From: Buxus sempervirens
Lineage: Eukaryota > Streptophyta > Magnoliopsida > Buxales > Buxaceae
Assembly (NCBI GenBank): GCA_947561395.2
Contig: OX387186.1
Coordinates: 39,637,220-39,701,219, forward strand
Length of the DNA: 64,000 bases
Direction: 5' to 3'
In this document: in pieces, positions 22,630 through 34,705 of the stretch
How positions within the stretch are numbered: position 1 is the stretch's first letter
How the letters are laid out: every line of letters begins with the position of its first letter
Position numbers and translations under genes: made by a program
Notes under the pieces: model-generated
Database searches by the model: none
The model's input: only the letters and a program-made list of their open reading frames with translations
Told to the model about the DNA's origin: nothing

Positions 22630-23179
22630 AATTAGCTGCAGGGGCCTATTTTGGGAAGGGTACTTCTATTTTGACTGGAAGCTTGTAGTTGGTTTTAATT
22701 CTTTTGATAGTTTTTGTACTTCTATATCCTCTATTTATGTTATTTGTCTTGTATCTGTAAATGAGAACCTTCATCCACCACTGTGTGACTAATTATTTAA
22801 GTGTTGTGATTTTTGAAATTGTCTTGTAATAACGTAGTAGACCTTGAAATAATTTTTGCAAATTTATTTATTTCAACCAAGTTTGTTTTGCGTTTGATTT
22901 TTAATTACTGTTGAATTAAAATACATTTATAGTGATAAAAAAAAAGCTACTTTAGTTGGATTTTTTGGTTTATTTATTGGATTCAAATATTTAATCGGAT
23001 TTGAATACGGATATCAAAACTCCGGTCAGATTCGAATTCAATATCATACATGCAATATCCGTCGAATATTTAATTAAATACAGATATCCTAATAAATAAT
23101 CGGATTCAGATTCTCCTAGATCCGGTCCGAATCCGACCCGTTTACACCCCTATGCAGAAGTAATTCACTTTTTTTCCAA
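22630..23179. other. Non-coding DNA with a short repeat-like segment
   Basis: No gene is seen. At 22965-23155, a segment ending CCGAATCCGACCCGTTTACACCCCT has the look of one end of a common plant hAT-type MITE, but I did not find a convincing second end. Confidence 0.3.
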
Positions 23180-23188
23180 TTTTTGCGA

Positions 23189-23543
23189 GGGGAAATTGGT
23201 TTTTAGTGTTAATTTTTTAAAATGGCCTTGATTCAGTCATCAAACTCTTGGTAATTAAGAATTAGGGATATCTTTTAAAAATAATTGAGAAAAATGTCAT
23301 TTTATTGTTCACATAAAACTTCTTCTAGATATGCCATCAAAACACTTCTTAACCTCGTTAAAACATGATAACAAACAAATTTTTTTACTAGTATGTTGAG
23401 GGTATTTTTGTAAAAAGTCTTTCATAAACAATAAAATAACATATATTCATAATTATTTTCATAAAGTATCACTAATTTTCAATTACCGAGAATTTGATGA
23501 TTGAATCAAGATTATTTTTAAAAAGCATCGCTAAAGATTGGCC
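23189..23543. mobile_element. Mutator-like MITE, copy 1
   Basis: The 355-bp element has long terminal inverted repeats starting GGGGAAATTGGTTTTTAG. Near-duplicated 9-mers flank it: TTTTTGCGA (23180-23188) and TTTTTGCAA (23544-23552). It aligns along most of its length with 46720-47083 and with 48927-49236. A long TIR with a 9-bp duplication fits the Mutator superfamily. It encodes nothing. Confidence 0.72.
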
Positions 23544-23619
23544 TTTTTGCAATTATTCAGGAAAAGATATAGCTTTTCAGCAACTGAGCGCCTTCACTTA
23601 TGTTTGTGAGTTTGGTTTA

Positions 23620-24180
23620 CCAATAGGTAGGGTTGATCATTGGGCGGGCTTGGGCTGGGTCAAAGGTCATATATAAGTGATATTGGCTTTGTCCAAGCTC
23701 GCCCAGCCCGATGATCGGCCTTGTGACAAGTAGCAAACATAAAATGTCCAAGCCTGATCAAGCTAGCCCGCCCAACAATAATCACTTAGATATTTAATTT
23801 TATACTTTAAAAGATGACAACATACCAATCTTTTCTTTTTATGATAATTCAAAAAAAATGTTGGGAAGAAATTTCACCTATCAACAAAAAGTTATCACTA
23901 TTTTGAAGAAGAGATGAAAGAATGACGACTTGTAGAGTAGAAATAAGTAGTTTAAGATTAAAAGAGAAAAGTATTAATTATATAGTAAAAACTAAAACTA
24001 ATTAAATAGTTAAACTTCGGTCGGCTCACCATTTCTTATTTTGACCAAGCTCCTCCAAATTTTTTTGGACTTTTAAAAATCAATTTCAGTCCGGCCCTAT
24101 TGTCAACCAGGCCAAGTCCATCTAAAAGCGGACTGGTCACCTTGGTTTGGACGGGTCACCCAGCCATGAACACCCTGACC
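23620..24180. other. Probable diverged MITE with CGGGC-rich ends
   Basis: The left edge (TAGGGTTGATCATTGGGCGGGC) and the right edge (reverse complement GGTCAGGGTGTTCATGGCTGGG) look like diverged inverted ends around AT-rich DNA. No target duplication was found. No gene is supported. Confidence 0.35.
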
Positions 24181-24183
24181 AAT

Positions 24184-24307
24184 GGATTCACATCGTCTGC
24201 TAGGTGCCCAGCAGCCAATAGGAATCCAACACATCAATGGCCACTTTATGCCGCTGATGTGTTGGATTCCCATTGGCTGCTGGGCACCCAGCAGACCATG
24301 TGAATCC
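24184..24307. repeat. Near-perfect 53-bp inverted repeat in the promoter region of the At4g15545-like gene
   Basis: Arms 24184-24236 and 24255-24307 are 53 bp each with 3 mismatches by my count (about 94%), around an 18-bp spacer. ACCAAT occurs just outside both arms (24178-24183 and 24311-24316) and may be a target duplication. The start codon of the neighbouring gene is about 325 bp downstream. It is a foldback MITE or a hairpin-RNA source. The overlapping ORFs on both strands are artefacts of the palindrome. Confidence 0.88.
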
Positions 24308-24632
24308 CTTACCAATAGGTCAATGCCGCTGAAATGGCAGCAGGTCATTGGCTCAAGCCTTCGTTCGCTCGTTCTGAAGAAAATGCGCGACCAAGCCCAA
24401 TATCAAATGGAGGGAAACTTGTTCAAAATTTTCAAAACTCCCACACTAACCCGGACACAAAGAAAATGACAAGTGTTCGTCACATTTAAGTTTTGTCCGT
24501 ACTGGTAAGCTGTGCTTTATCCTGCTTCTTCTCTCTGACATTTCGATATCTTCGATGGAGGTTTCTGAAAATTAGGGGTTTTTTTTTTTCCATTCCTTTC
24601 TTTTGGTTTCAGAAATTTTAGGGGTTTCAAAA

Positions 24633-27600
24633 ATGGAGAAGATGAGCAACTACAGTAGCGAAAACTGCACGGACTTCCATTTGCCGGACGAGATCTTATC
24701 TGTAATTCCGGTTGATCCTTATGAGCAGCTCGATTTGGCTCGGAAGATTACTTCGATAGCGATTGCGTCTCGTGTGTCGAAGCTGGAATCTGAGACGGGT
24801 CGGCTGCGGCAGAAGTTATTGGAGAAGGATCGGTTTGTGGCCGATCTACAGGAGAAGGTCTCGCAGCTTGAACAGGCGTCTCGGGAGAGCAATTCTCGTT
24901 TGAGTTCTGCTCTGGAGGAAAATGTAAGAATTCGAAGTATTGGATGTTTTGATTTCGGCTTTTTTGTTTCAAAGATTTCAAGTGATGATAGATTGTTTAT
25001 TCTGTGTTTGGGTTTGAAGACAAAGCTTTCAAAGGAGCGAGACTCATTGGCCACGACTGCTAAGAAACTCAGCAGGGATTTGGCAAAAGTGAGATGTTCT
25101 AACTTATAGGAAGCTGTTGGAAAAATTAATCTTTGTTTAATTTTATTTATTAAGTTCTCGAGCATAAATTGGAGTGCCTATATTCATTATCGTTCATATT
25201 GGTTCTTTATTAATGACTTTATCTATATTCATTTTTCTATTTCACTACTTGATTAGAGTTTTGAGTGCTTAGCGTCAAATTTGTCTAATCAAAATTTTGA
25301 GTGATAGACTGTTAGGCATGCTTTCCCATGTAGACCACTTCATAAATGTGAAACTTCTATTACCTAAGTCCTCAACAATCCACTGATGCAATGGTTGAAC
25401 TCTGCAGTTTTGTCTGGGCGCTTTTGCATTATGAAATGCATATTTACATGCAATTTTGAGATTATCGATTGGCCGTTCAACTTGTAATCTCATTAAGCCC
25501 CATCCGATAATGTTGCTTCTCTATGTTTTGCCACCATATCTGGGCTTGTCCTTTTAGTTTCATGGTCATGAAGCAAACCTTTTGATATGCAAGAAATCGT
25601 GAATAGGGAAAGAAATCTTCAATTGTAATTAGCCAATCATAAAACACATAAGGTTCTACCTTTCCATGGAAATCCGGGACTTCAAATTTAACATGCTTGT
25701 TGGCAAAGTCGAGAAAATCTGGCGTGGTCAAATCTGACCTTATAGTGCTCATTAAAGACTCAACAAGGACCCCTATCGTTCTCATAGGTCTTGCAATCAC
25801 ATATTCATGATTTTTTGCCAGCCCCTAGGCTTGTTTCTGGGCTGATCAGAATGAATCTATCATTCCTTAGATGATCAGACTGCACATTAATTCCTTTTAG
25901 ATCTTCATTGGTGTATACATCATGATTTGAATCAAACATTGCCTTCCATAAGGAACTAGTGTGTTGGATGATAATTTCAAGGTCCTTTTGTTGGCTGTCA
26001 CGATGTTTATTTTGATCATCTGTCCTTGTATTGAGTTTGATTTCAAGTTTATGCAATATCTCTATCATTGCAAGTATTGGATCAGCTTGTGCTTTGCTAA
26101 TATTGTCTACTTCTGTATTATAAGACACCATAATTCTTATAGTCATGATGGATTAAAGATGGTGAGCTTTTCCAAACTTTTGCTTTGATACTAATTTGTG
26201 TAGCTTCAAGATTCTTTAATTAAATTTCTTAAGTTGATATGGAGAAAAAAAAAAAACAACAATCCCGGGAATTGTAGTATAGAAAATCCAAGAGAAAGAC
26301 CCAATGGAAAGAATTGTATGCCCCTAGCTTTTGGCCTCTCACCTTGATCAAAAAGTCTAAGGGTGTGCTCGACATAGAATTAGAATTAGATAGTAGAATT
26401 ACACATTTATAGATTGGGCTAATTCTGTAGAGCACTTATGAAAATGATATCAAGCAAAAGGCCGTAATGTGCTGGCTTTAGAGCACTTATTTTGATACCT
26501 TGAATATTATGTATGTAATGCAATTCCTTGTATCCTCAAGTTGTCTTAGTTCAAGAGTTGTTCACTTTGACACTAATATAGGAATAACAAAAATACTAAA
26601 TGAGGGTTCAATCTAGGGTTGCTTAACGGATTGGCCCGTCACCGAAAACCCAGGCACGGCTAGGGCTGGGCCGTGCTTGGCGGGTCGGCGGGCCTGGGGT
26701 ATTTTTTTGCAAAAAAAAAATGGAGAAAGCAGAAAACAATAGTAAAAAAAAACATAAAAAATTCTAAAAAATTATGTTTATTATTCAAAAAAATGTCTTA
26801 TACAAACTGGGATAGAATTTGTTCAAAGCAACCCTAGTTCAAGCCATTGATACCTTCATTGTGCATAATATTCTATCTTTGTCTAGTAATTTTATTTGTT
26901 TTAATTGTTTTAGTTTTAGTAAAATAAGTGGGGTATTATTAGTGTATTTTAAGAAAAAAATCCAGTAGACTTTATAGTGGGGTTGTTTTGAAACTAGGTT
27001 CTCGTGCCTTGTACTGTGAATTGTGAAAAGGTTTTAGTCCAACATTGAAAACTTACAAGACTTGAAAGTGGAATTTATGTAATTGCATTCTCATGGGCTT
27101 ATGAGCTTGTGGAAGGTACATGGGTAGCCCTCACGCACCCAGGGGGCCCAAGTGGAGGCCCAAGGTAAATTCAGTGGAAATTGGAAGCCCAGTACCGGAA
27201 AACCTTAATGTGTGTGCACCCTGCATGATGCTCATTGAGCTCTCACATGCACGACTTGGCTCGGCTTGGTTTAGTTCGCTCGTGCGAACCTAGCTAGTAT
27301 TTTACAAATGTTTATTTATTTATTTTAATTAATTTCGATTAGACCATTGGTTAACGTTTAACTAAATAGTTTAAAAACGTTACCTTATTCTCATGCGTTT
27401 TGGGTGTGTGCATACTTTAGTCTTGCACATTTTGGGTGTGTGTGTAACTGACTACCACAATGTCGTTTTTCAATAACGGGTTTTTACATCTCCTTTATAA
27501 ATACCCTATTTTTGTTTTAGCAAAACACATCTTCTTAGAATCTCAATTCTCTCTTCTAATGTTTTCCATTTTATTTTTGGGTGAAGAAATGTGTACGTAT

Positions 27601-30600
27601 GTGCTTCGTCTTCCTTGTCCTTATAGAACAAAGAAAACCTACAATTTTTGGCTGGGCTGTTGTATCTTGGGGACGTCGTGCTATATTTATTGCACCAAAA
27701 ATCAACAGCAGAGGCGTAAAACGTCTTAAAGAGAGCGACATTGTCCATGTCTCATTCTTGTCGTGTTGTTCTTAAATTTTGGTCAATCAATTTATATTTA
27801 TTTGGAGTGAAATGAGGTATTGATTACTGCAAGTTTATCTATTGTTATTCCAACAGGAAATATATAAACAAATACATCATAAGACACAATATACAGTGGA
27901 AGCATAACCTAAATATAACATGTAATTTTATAGTTTCATAGTCTGAAATCTCTAAAAGTATATCGTAGTACAGACTCGAAGGATACAATCCCAATAGGCT
28001 GGGAACAAAACCTACTAAAATATTAAACACCAAAATCTTAGTAACTCAAGAGAAACAGTAGCACTAGAAGACTATATGTCCTGCACCTCAAACTCCACAC
28101 ACTCTATAAGAAAATACTAGAATGAGATATAAAATCCTAGTAAGCCACAACATGTATAATTTAAACATACTTAAGTTTTGCAATTCATACCTATAACCAA
28201 ATAACATTCATATCATAAATCATCAACGTGCAAATGAGTGATTACATATAACTCACTAAATATCATAAATCATGTTAAGATTCAGAAGGATTACAAACTC
28301 AAAAGTTGAATCCAAAAATCCATTCATAACTTAGCACCAAATAAAGAGATAATTCAGTATTAACATGGAAGTCCAATCTATGCTGAATAGTGCGAGTGGT
28401 AATTATAGACGTAAGTCTTACTACCACTATAGTATTCAGGCTTGGATGCAAAGTACCTCAATTCACCACAATCAGATAAATATGACTCCATGCGGGTCAT
28501 AGGTGAATTATCTACAAGCACAATTTTGGGCTGAACCCTTTTTACTTGGTAAAGCCATTCACAATTGCTCGTAAGTAATACCAGGCGGAGCATTCTCCAT
28601 GCAAACTTGTAGTGTACTGCAATCATACTAAGACGTCGTTTGGCATTCATTTTGGGAGTTAAACGGGTGTTTGGTTCCACTTAGGAAATGAGTTTTCGCT
28701 AAATGAGTTTTAAAAAATATCATACGATCCAGAATCACCCAACACCTATTTTTGGATTTTCAAAATGAGTTTTGCAAAAGTGTGGTGGCATACTTGTAGT
28801 ATTTGTAAATTTTGAAAGATATGATTGAAACTTGTTTTAAAGACTCCTTTATATGATAATGACAGACTTGTCATATATGAAAACTTCTTTTAAATTAAAA
28901 CAATGGAAAACTTGTAATATTTATAAGCTTTGCAAAAATTAATCACCCTTTACCAAACATCAAACCCAACCTTTCTTCAACTTCTGCAAACTCATTTGGG
29001 GAATGAGTTCCATGGAACTCAGTGCCCCATCTAGAATGAATGCCAATGAGGCCTAATTATGGAATCTAATACCATGTGCAATGACAGAGCAAAGTACAAT
29101 TTTGCTGCTACAATTAGTATAGGTATGTAGACTTCTATACTGATCACATGCTTCAATTATCTTGTTTACACATCCACACAAACTATTAGATACACATAAC
29201 ATATATAAGGATCTATTTGGATCAAATAATGAAATTAATTTGGGCTTTACTAACCAGTAAAGCGCTAAACCATATTGACAATCGCATTGTCGCATGGCAA
29301 AACAATTTAACAAGGGTGATAATTCAAAAGCCAAAACTGAAATTCCAAGTGTATGTGCCACTTATTTGACATGCGAAATTTAAAAGTATTAGTTGATAGG
29401 TATCCTCAACAATTCATTCAAATGGGAGACTAAACATCATTGTATAAAGAAATTATAAATATATAGGTATAATTTGAAATGTTACACTTTGAAGGTGTCA
29501 AATATGCAATTTAATCCATAAGAAGCTGAGAAAGAACTTAAATACAAAAAGGGTATATAATAATCGCAAGTCGTTAAGTTCTGATTAAGAACTTGGGTTG
29601 GAATAAAAGCAATGGAAGTTGCACTAAACAGTACCTTGATCTGCTCCAAATAGATGTAAATTGGTTGGCCAGAATTTAAGAACAACATGGTAGGGATGAA
29701 GCATAGATGTTTTGCCCCTTTGCAGTTGATTTCCAGTGCATCAAGTATAGTACGATGTCCCCATAATGCAATAGCTCAGTTAGAAACTATGCGGTCTCCT
29801 CTATTCTACATGGATAGGGAAGAGGAAGCACATGCATACACCTTGTCTTGCCCAGAAATAAAATATAAAACAATAAAGCAAAGAGGAAGAAGAGACGATT
29901 AGGGTTATAAGAAGATATGTTTTGCTAAAACTAAAACATGGTATTTATAGAGGTGATATAAAAACCCGTTGGTTAAAAAAGACATTTTGGAAGTCAGTTA
30001 TTCACAAACCCAAATTGTGCGAGAATAAGGCAACGTTTCCAAATGATTTAGTTAAATGTTAATCAACCTTCTAATCATAATTACTTAATTAAAATAAATA
30101 AATAAACTATTTGCAAAAGAGTAGCAGGTTCACATGCACAAATTGGACCGAGATGAGCCGAGTCGTGCACGTGTGAGTTTAATGCGCGTCGTGCGGGTTC
30201 ATGCGCATTAAGGTTTTCCAAAGTCGGCTCCCATTTCCACTAGATTGGCCTTGGGCCAACACTTAGACCCTTGGGTACGCAAGGGCTACTCACTTACTTT
30301 CCACAAGCTCATTAGCCTATGGGAACGGAATTACATATATTCCACTTTCAAGTCTTATAAGTTTCCAATATGGGACTAAGACCTTTTCCCAACTTATACT
30401 ACAAGGCATGAGAACCTAATTTTAAAACACCCCCCATTACAAAGGCCTTTTGGATTTTTATTGAAATAATTTAATAAAAAACAATTTTATTAAATGAAAA
30501 CTATACCCCACATACTTTAATAAAAAACAAAACAATAAAAATAAATGAAATTACTGGGCAAAGATAGAATATTATGCATAATGAAGGTGTCAATGGCTTG

Positions 30601-33600
30601 AATCCTCATTTAATGTTTTTGCTGTTCTTATATTAGTGTCAAAGTGAACAAGTCTTGAACTAAGACAACTTGAGGATAAATGAAATTGCATTACACATAA
30701 TATTCAAGGTGTCAAAATAAGTGCTCTAAAACCAGCACATTACGGCCTTGTGCTTGATCCCGATTTCATGAGTGTTATAAATAATTAGCCCAATTCTCAT
30801 AGGCTCCACTTCCACACTCATATAGGTGAGTCTACCAAGGATGCTCTCATATAGGTGAGTATATCAAGGATGTTTGCTGTGATATCTTAGTGGATGAATG
30901 CCTAGTTTGTCAGGTTACAAACTAGTCATGGTGAATCCTTTCATTTCATGACAAGTCCCTATTTTGTGGCATCTCATCTTGTGAGCTTGTATATTGGTTC
31001 ATTTTGAGTTGCAGTAAGTGATATTTTGATTAGCTTGTATATGCACACTTGTATTCTTGATGCTACTCTCAACATTTGTGCATTTGGCATTTTATGGTGC
31101 AAAATTTTGAGATCTTGGCAGTTACATTCTAGTGCCTTGCATTGTATGTGGTTGAGTTGTATAAGTTGTCTCCTGACATAACTTGTGGGACCTATCTAGT
31201 ACTTATTTATCACTGTAGTTGATTATATGTACTTGCTAGTGAGAAACCGTTACCTTGGGCAAGCTTTAACTTAGAACACTTCTAGTGGTCCATAGGGCTG
31301 TGTTTAATTAGGTGGAAAACAGTGGAAAGTAAAAGGGCACTTTTCTTTCCTGTTTTCACTTCATTTTGAGAGAAAAACTTTGAGGGACTCTAATGAACAT
31401 ATAACTTTTTGGAAAAGTACATTCCAATTGGGCCAAAATTTTCCCAAGAACCAAACGCAAATTTTAATGGAAACTTCATTTTCATTTCCTTTCCTACAGA
31501 TTTTGTCTAATCAAACACACCCTGAGGTGTGGTAGCCATGAGCATAGCTGTCATTGTCTGCCACAGTGGAATTCGGGATTTTGTTAGATGGTTTAGTGGG
31601 TCTAGGTGTTTTTTCTTGGGTACAAGAGGATTACACTTTATTATTATTTTAGTGACATCTTTAAAGAGAATGTAACTCCCATTTTTATGTTTAGTTTTGC
31701 CCTTTTTTTTATAAGATCAGTGGTTTGGATGATCGACACTTTTCATCATCTGGGAGGCCATTTCACCATTATGAATACCACTTGAACTCATTTGTGGGAT
31801 TCTTCTTTTGGCTCAGTTGGGATAGAAAACTTGTGGGATTTGATAAGTACCTTCATAGAGACTGCTTACGGCATAGATGTAGAGTTTTTCTAACGAGAGT
31901 CTTATTGTGTAAAAAGTAAAAACCATAGTTTTTGAATCCTAGAAATGTTTCCTTGATGAGATCCTGGGAATCGTTTATGGAACCTAGTCTTGCTTGTTCA
32001 TCTCCTATTCTCTTCTGTTATCAATTCTTGCTCATCATGCCTTCTTGATCCATACTCCCTTCCAACCTTGAGCAATGCAGAATGTACTGTCATTGTAGTT
32101 TAGTCTTATGTTGGGTTATCTCTTCTACATAGACTACACATTAGAAGCCATGTCAGCTCCCCTTGACATTTGACTGCGAGCCAAAAAAATTCACACACAA
32201 ATACAGTCAGATCTGAGTTGAGTTACATGAGGTCGTGTTCTCTATGCTCCTTCACACAAACATGGAATTCATTCCCTGATATTGTAAAACACAAACACCT
32301 AGTACGTAAAAATTATTTCTAATCCTATTAAAGATGTCCAATACCTGTAGAAATCTAGTGTTCCTGATATGAATGATCTATGCACCTCTATTTCAGTTTT
32401 ATAGAAAGAAATTTTGTTTTGTCATATCAACTATTTTGGGTCCAGCAACTGATTGCTATCATATCTTACAGCCTTCTCAAATAAGGATGGCAATGGGGCG
32501 GGTTAAATGAGTAAACAGACCCCGCCTCGCCCCTAATAGTTAGGGTTTGGTATTTAAAATATTATTTTAAATATACATCACATATAAAAAAAATACATAT
32601 TTAATGAATAAACGTATTATTAATTGGTATATATTAAACTTTCTAAAAGTTTTTCTTTTTGCATTTTATAATTCAACCGGGTCAACTCCACCCTGTCCTG
32701 TTACTAACCTGATAGGGGCTGGGTTAGGGTTTGGTATTGGCTAAACCCCTTTATGGGCAGGTTCGGGTTCACCAAAACCCGCCCGTTGCCATCCCTTTTC
32801 TCAAATCAATTTTCATTAACAATATTGATTTCATTATCAGTCTTGCCTTTCCAGAGCCTTCAATCTTTATAAAGGGACTTCTAATATAATCTGCACTTGA
32901 TATGCATGGAGCATTTTCTAACCATTGTAAATTATCTGTTTACCTCTCTTTTGGCTTAACATCTGTGCATGTGTATTTTCTTTACTGGTTGTGGCTGTAT
33001 TTTGTTGCCAAATCATTTTTAGTACTTCTGTTCATGCAAGCAAAATCGATTTTCAATTAACATACATTTCCTTTTGTGCAAAGCTACAAACTAAACATTA
33101 GTTGCTTTGACAGTTGGAGACATTCAAAAGGCAACTTATGCAGTCACTCAACGATGATAATTTATCTGTAAGAATCCTGATTTAATCCTTGCTTATCTAT
33201 GTTTCATATGATTTTAATGTTCTTTCCTGTTCTTCTAGTTTATTAGTCAAATTATTTTATATTTCCCTTTTTAGCTGATCATCATCGTCATAAGCCAGTT
33301 CCCATCATAGTGGGGTTGGCGACACCAATCTTGTCGCCCTTTTTGCTGATGATCAAATATATTTTGGTTGGTAAGAAATTGATAAGTATTTTTTTTTTTT
33401 GCTTTTATTCTAACAGCAAGCAGAGACTGTTGATATAGAGACCTGTGATCAGTCTGTTGTCAAATCTTATTCTGTCAAGGGTACTTCTTACTAAATTGAT
33501 GAAATTTTTATTTTTTAATTTTGACTTATGTTATGATGCCTAATGATTGTTATGACCTCCTTATTAGCTTATTTTCTTTCCATGCATTGTCACCTGGGAA

Positions 33601-34705
33601 TCAACGCATATATCTTCTTTCAGATGAGGAAGTAAATGACTACAAGGTATCAAAGCCCTTATATGGTTCAACTGAAGTGGGAAACCCAAATCAAGATGGT
33701 ATTTCAATGATCTGTTTAACAAAGCTCATGCAAAGATATCGGTTAATCATGCTACATTTTAGGCTAACCACTGGTTTACAGACCCTAGGCATGCTGGAGA
33801 GAGATTCTCTATGACTCCATATATCACACCTCGGTTTACTCCAAATAGAACTCCATGGTACCCACCAAGTCAGCAGTCCTCTGCAGCAAGTTCTCCTCCT
33901 CGTGGGCCCCCATTGCCAGGTTTATGATAATAATTCTATCCATGTGTTCTTAACTTATTAATGTTAGTTTTGGTAGAAGAAAATTATTGTTTGGTGAATC
34001 TCTTGAAGCGACGACTGATGTCTTGACACTTTGTGTGCATCATTTCTTGGAGGATTTATGAGTTCAAAGATCCTTGAGAGTGGATTGATTGAATGTTGCG
34101 ATCAATTGTTTGTTCATGGATAGCAAGTAAAATTGTACTAGAAAATCCACAAGATAATTGATTCGTTGGACAAGTAGGAGTATCATTCTAGAGTACTAAT
34201 ACATGGGGTTGACTCTTTTTAATTACATGCTGCAACATGCGTTATTTAATTTATGTATTTATTTATTTGTTGTATGTATGCCTTTTAGGGCGCTCTCCTC
34301 GAATTGATGGAAAGGAGTTCTTTCGTCAGGCCAGGTCTGTTACATTCATTCTATTTCAGAGTTACAAAATTGATTAGTAAGTTAAGAAGCTATATTAGAC
34401 TAGTTTTGGGTTTTTATGTCATTCAGAAATCGCCTTTCATACGAACAGTTCAGTGCATTCCTTGTTAACATAAAGGAGTTGAATGCTCAAAAGCAATCTC
34501 GGGAGGTAAATTGTTGCTTACGTCCATAGCTAATTTTTGAAACTTTAGTGATTTCACCTTTTGATAGCTGATAGTTGAATGAACTTAAAGATGTCTGGTT
34601 TAACCCTTTCAGGAGACTTTGAAGAAGGCCGAAGAGATATTTGGTTCAGATAACAGAGATCTTTACCAATCTTTTCAAGTGTTGCTTAACCGCAACAGAA
34701 ATTAG
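24633..34705 (+). CDS. At4g15545-like coiled-coil protein, nine exons, 302 aa
   Basis: The spliced exons are 24633-24923, 25020-25088, 33114-33167, 33417-33480, 33624-33698, 33782-33919, 34289-34334, 34427-34505 and 34613-34705. All junctions are GT/AG and phases agree throughout. The N-terminus reads 'DFHLPDEILSVIPVDPYEQL' and 'DLARKITSIAIASRVSKLES', followed by a coiled coil across exons 1-3. A Ser/Pro-rich middle has 'SMTPYITPRFTP' and 'PPSQQSSAASSPPRGPP'. The C-terminus reads 'RIDGKEFFRQARNRLSYEQF' and 'ETLKKAEEIFGSDNRDLYQS'. This order is that of the plant family annotated as At4g15545, whose biochemical role is not known to me. Members I recall are about 330-340 aa; this one lacks a Ser-rich segment after TPNRTP, so it is a short form. 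I chose the ATG at 24633; a second in-frame ATG follows three codons later. Intron 2 (25089-33113) is about 8 kb and full of repeats. Confidence 0.88.
25275..26193 (-). pseudogene. LTR-retrotransposon gag relic with degenerate primer-binding site (in intron 2)
   Basis: Minus-strand ORFs 26146-25805 and 25800-25477 read as successive parts of a gag protein. The second contains 'VKFEVPDFHGKVEPYVF' and 'KLKGQAQIWWQNIEK', typical of plant Ty3/gypsy gag. Upstream on the minus strand, complementary to GCTTTGATACTA at 26182-26193, lies a decayed initiator-tRNA-Met primer-binding site. Next to it, 26194-26411 is probably the end of the element's LTR, cut off by the inverted-repeat arm that begins near 26412. 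No zinc knuckle or pol was found; 25275-25476 is unassigned. The insertion opposes the host gene's direction. Confidence 0.65.
26412..27852 (+). repeat. Left arm of a large inverted repeat in intron 2
   Basis: This arm aligns in reverse complement with 29600-30796 across most of its length. Shared blocks include TTGGGCTAATT, AAGGCCGTAATGTGCTGG, GACTTGAAAGTGGAAT, TATAAATACC and a common inner end TTGTTCTTAAATT(C/T)TGG. By eye the identity is roughly 75-80% with indels. It contains a TATAAATACC box at about 27496, which suggests that each arm is an LTR-like unit. Short ORFs inside (27460-27775) show no domain. Confidence 0.78.
27853..28631 (-). other. LTR-like fragment forming the spacer between the inverted arms
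   Basis: The stretch contains GAGATATAAAATCCTAGTAAG, also present at 63119-63139 and 63568-63588 in the E-type LTR remnants. A minus-oriented fragment of that LTR superfamily is likely. No gene is seen. Confidence 0.4.
28632..29053. mobile_element. Tourist-type (PIF/Harbinger) MITE
   Basis: The 422-bp element is flanked by TAA at 28629-28631 and 29054-29056. Its inverted ends are GACGTCGTTTGGCATTCATTT and, in reverse complement, GGCCTCATTGGCATTCATTC. It is non-coding and nested between the two large inverted arms. Confidence 0.72.
29600..30796 (-). repeat. Right arm of the large inverted repeat in intron 2
   Basis: This is the reverse-complement partner of 26412-27852. A TATAAATACC box lies on the minus strand at about 29950-29941. 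A fold between the arms would make a stem of more than 1 kb in the unspliced transcript of the host gene. Confidence 0.78.
31293..31524. repeat. Probable hAT-like MITE in intron 2
   Basis: The ends TAGGGCTGTGTTTAATTAG and (reverse complement) CAGGGTGTGTTTGATTAG are inverted relative to each other, and the 232-bp interior is non-coding. The flanking 8-mers do not match, so no target duplication supports it. Confidence 0.5.
32483..32798. mobile_element. hAT-type MITE with perfect target duplication, in intron 2
   Basis: TCTCAAAT copies flank it at 32475-32482 and 32799-32806; with one more T on each side the duplication could be 9 bp. Inverted ends are AAGGATGGCAATGGGGCGGG and, reversed, AAGGGATGGCAACGGGCGGG. 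The middle is AT-rich and non-coding. It lies about 300 bp upstream of exon 3. Confidence 0.83.

Noticed and set aside
24100..24469. Overlapping ORFs on both strands with repeated 'GCWAP'-like segments
   Set aside because: They arise from the 53-bp palindrome and carry no recognised domain.
27460..27775. ORFs 27460-27729 and 27581-27775 as an intronic gene
   Set aside because: They lie in the inverted-repeat arm just downstream of its TATA box, but the right arm does not preserve the reading frame and no domain is recognisable.
33255..33345. Possible SINE tail (CCCATCATAGTGGGGTTGG)
   Set aside because: The motif resembles the end of a common plant SINE, but no promoter boxes or target duplication were seen, so I do not list it.
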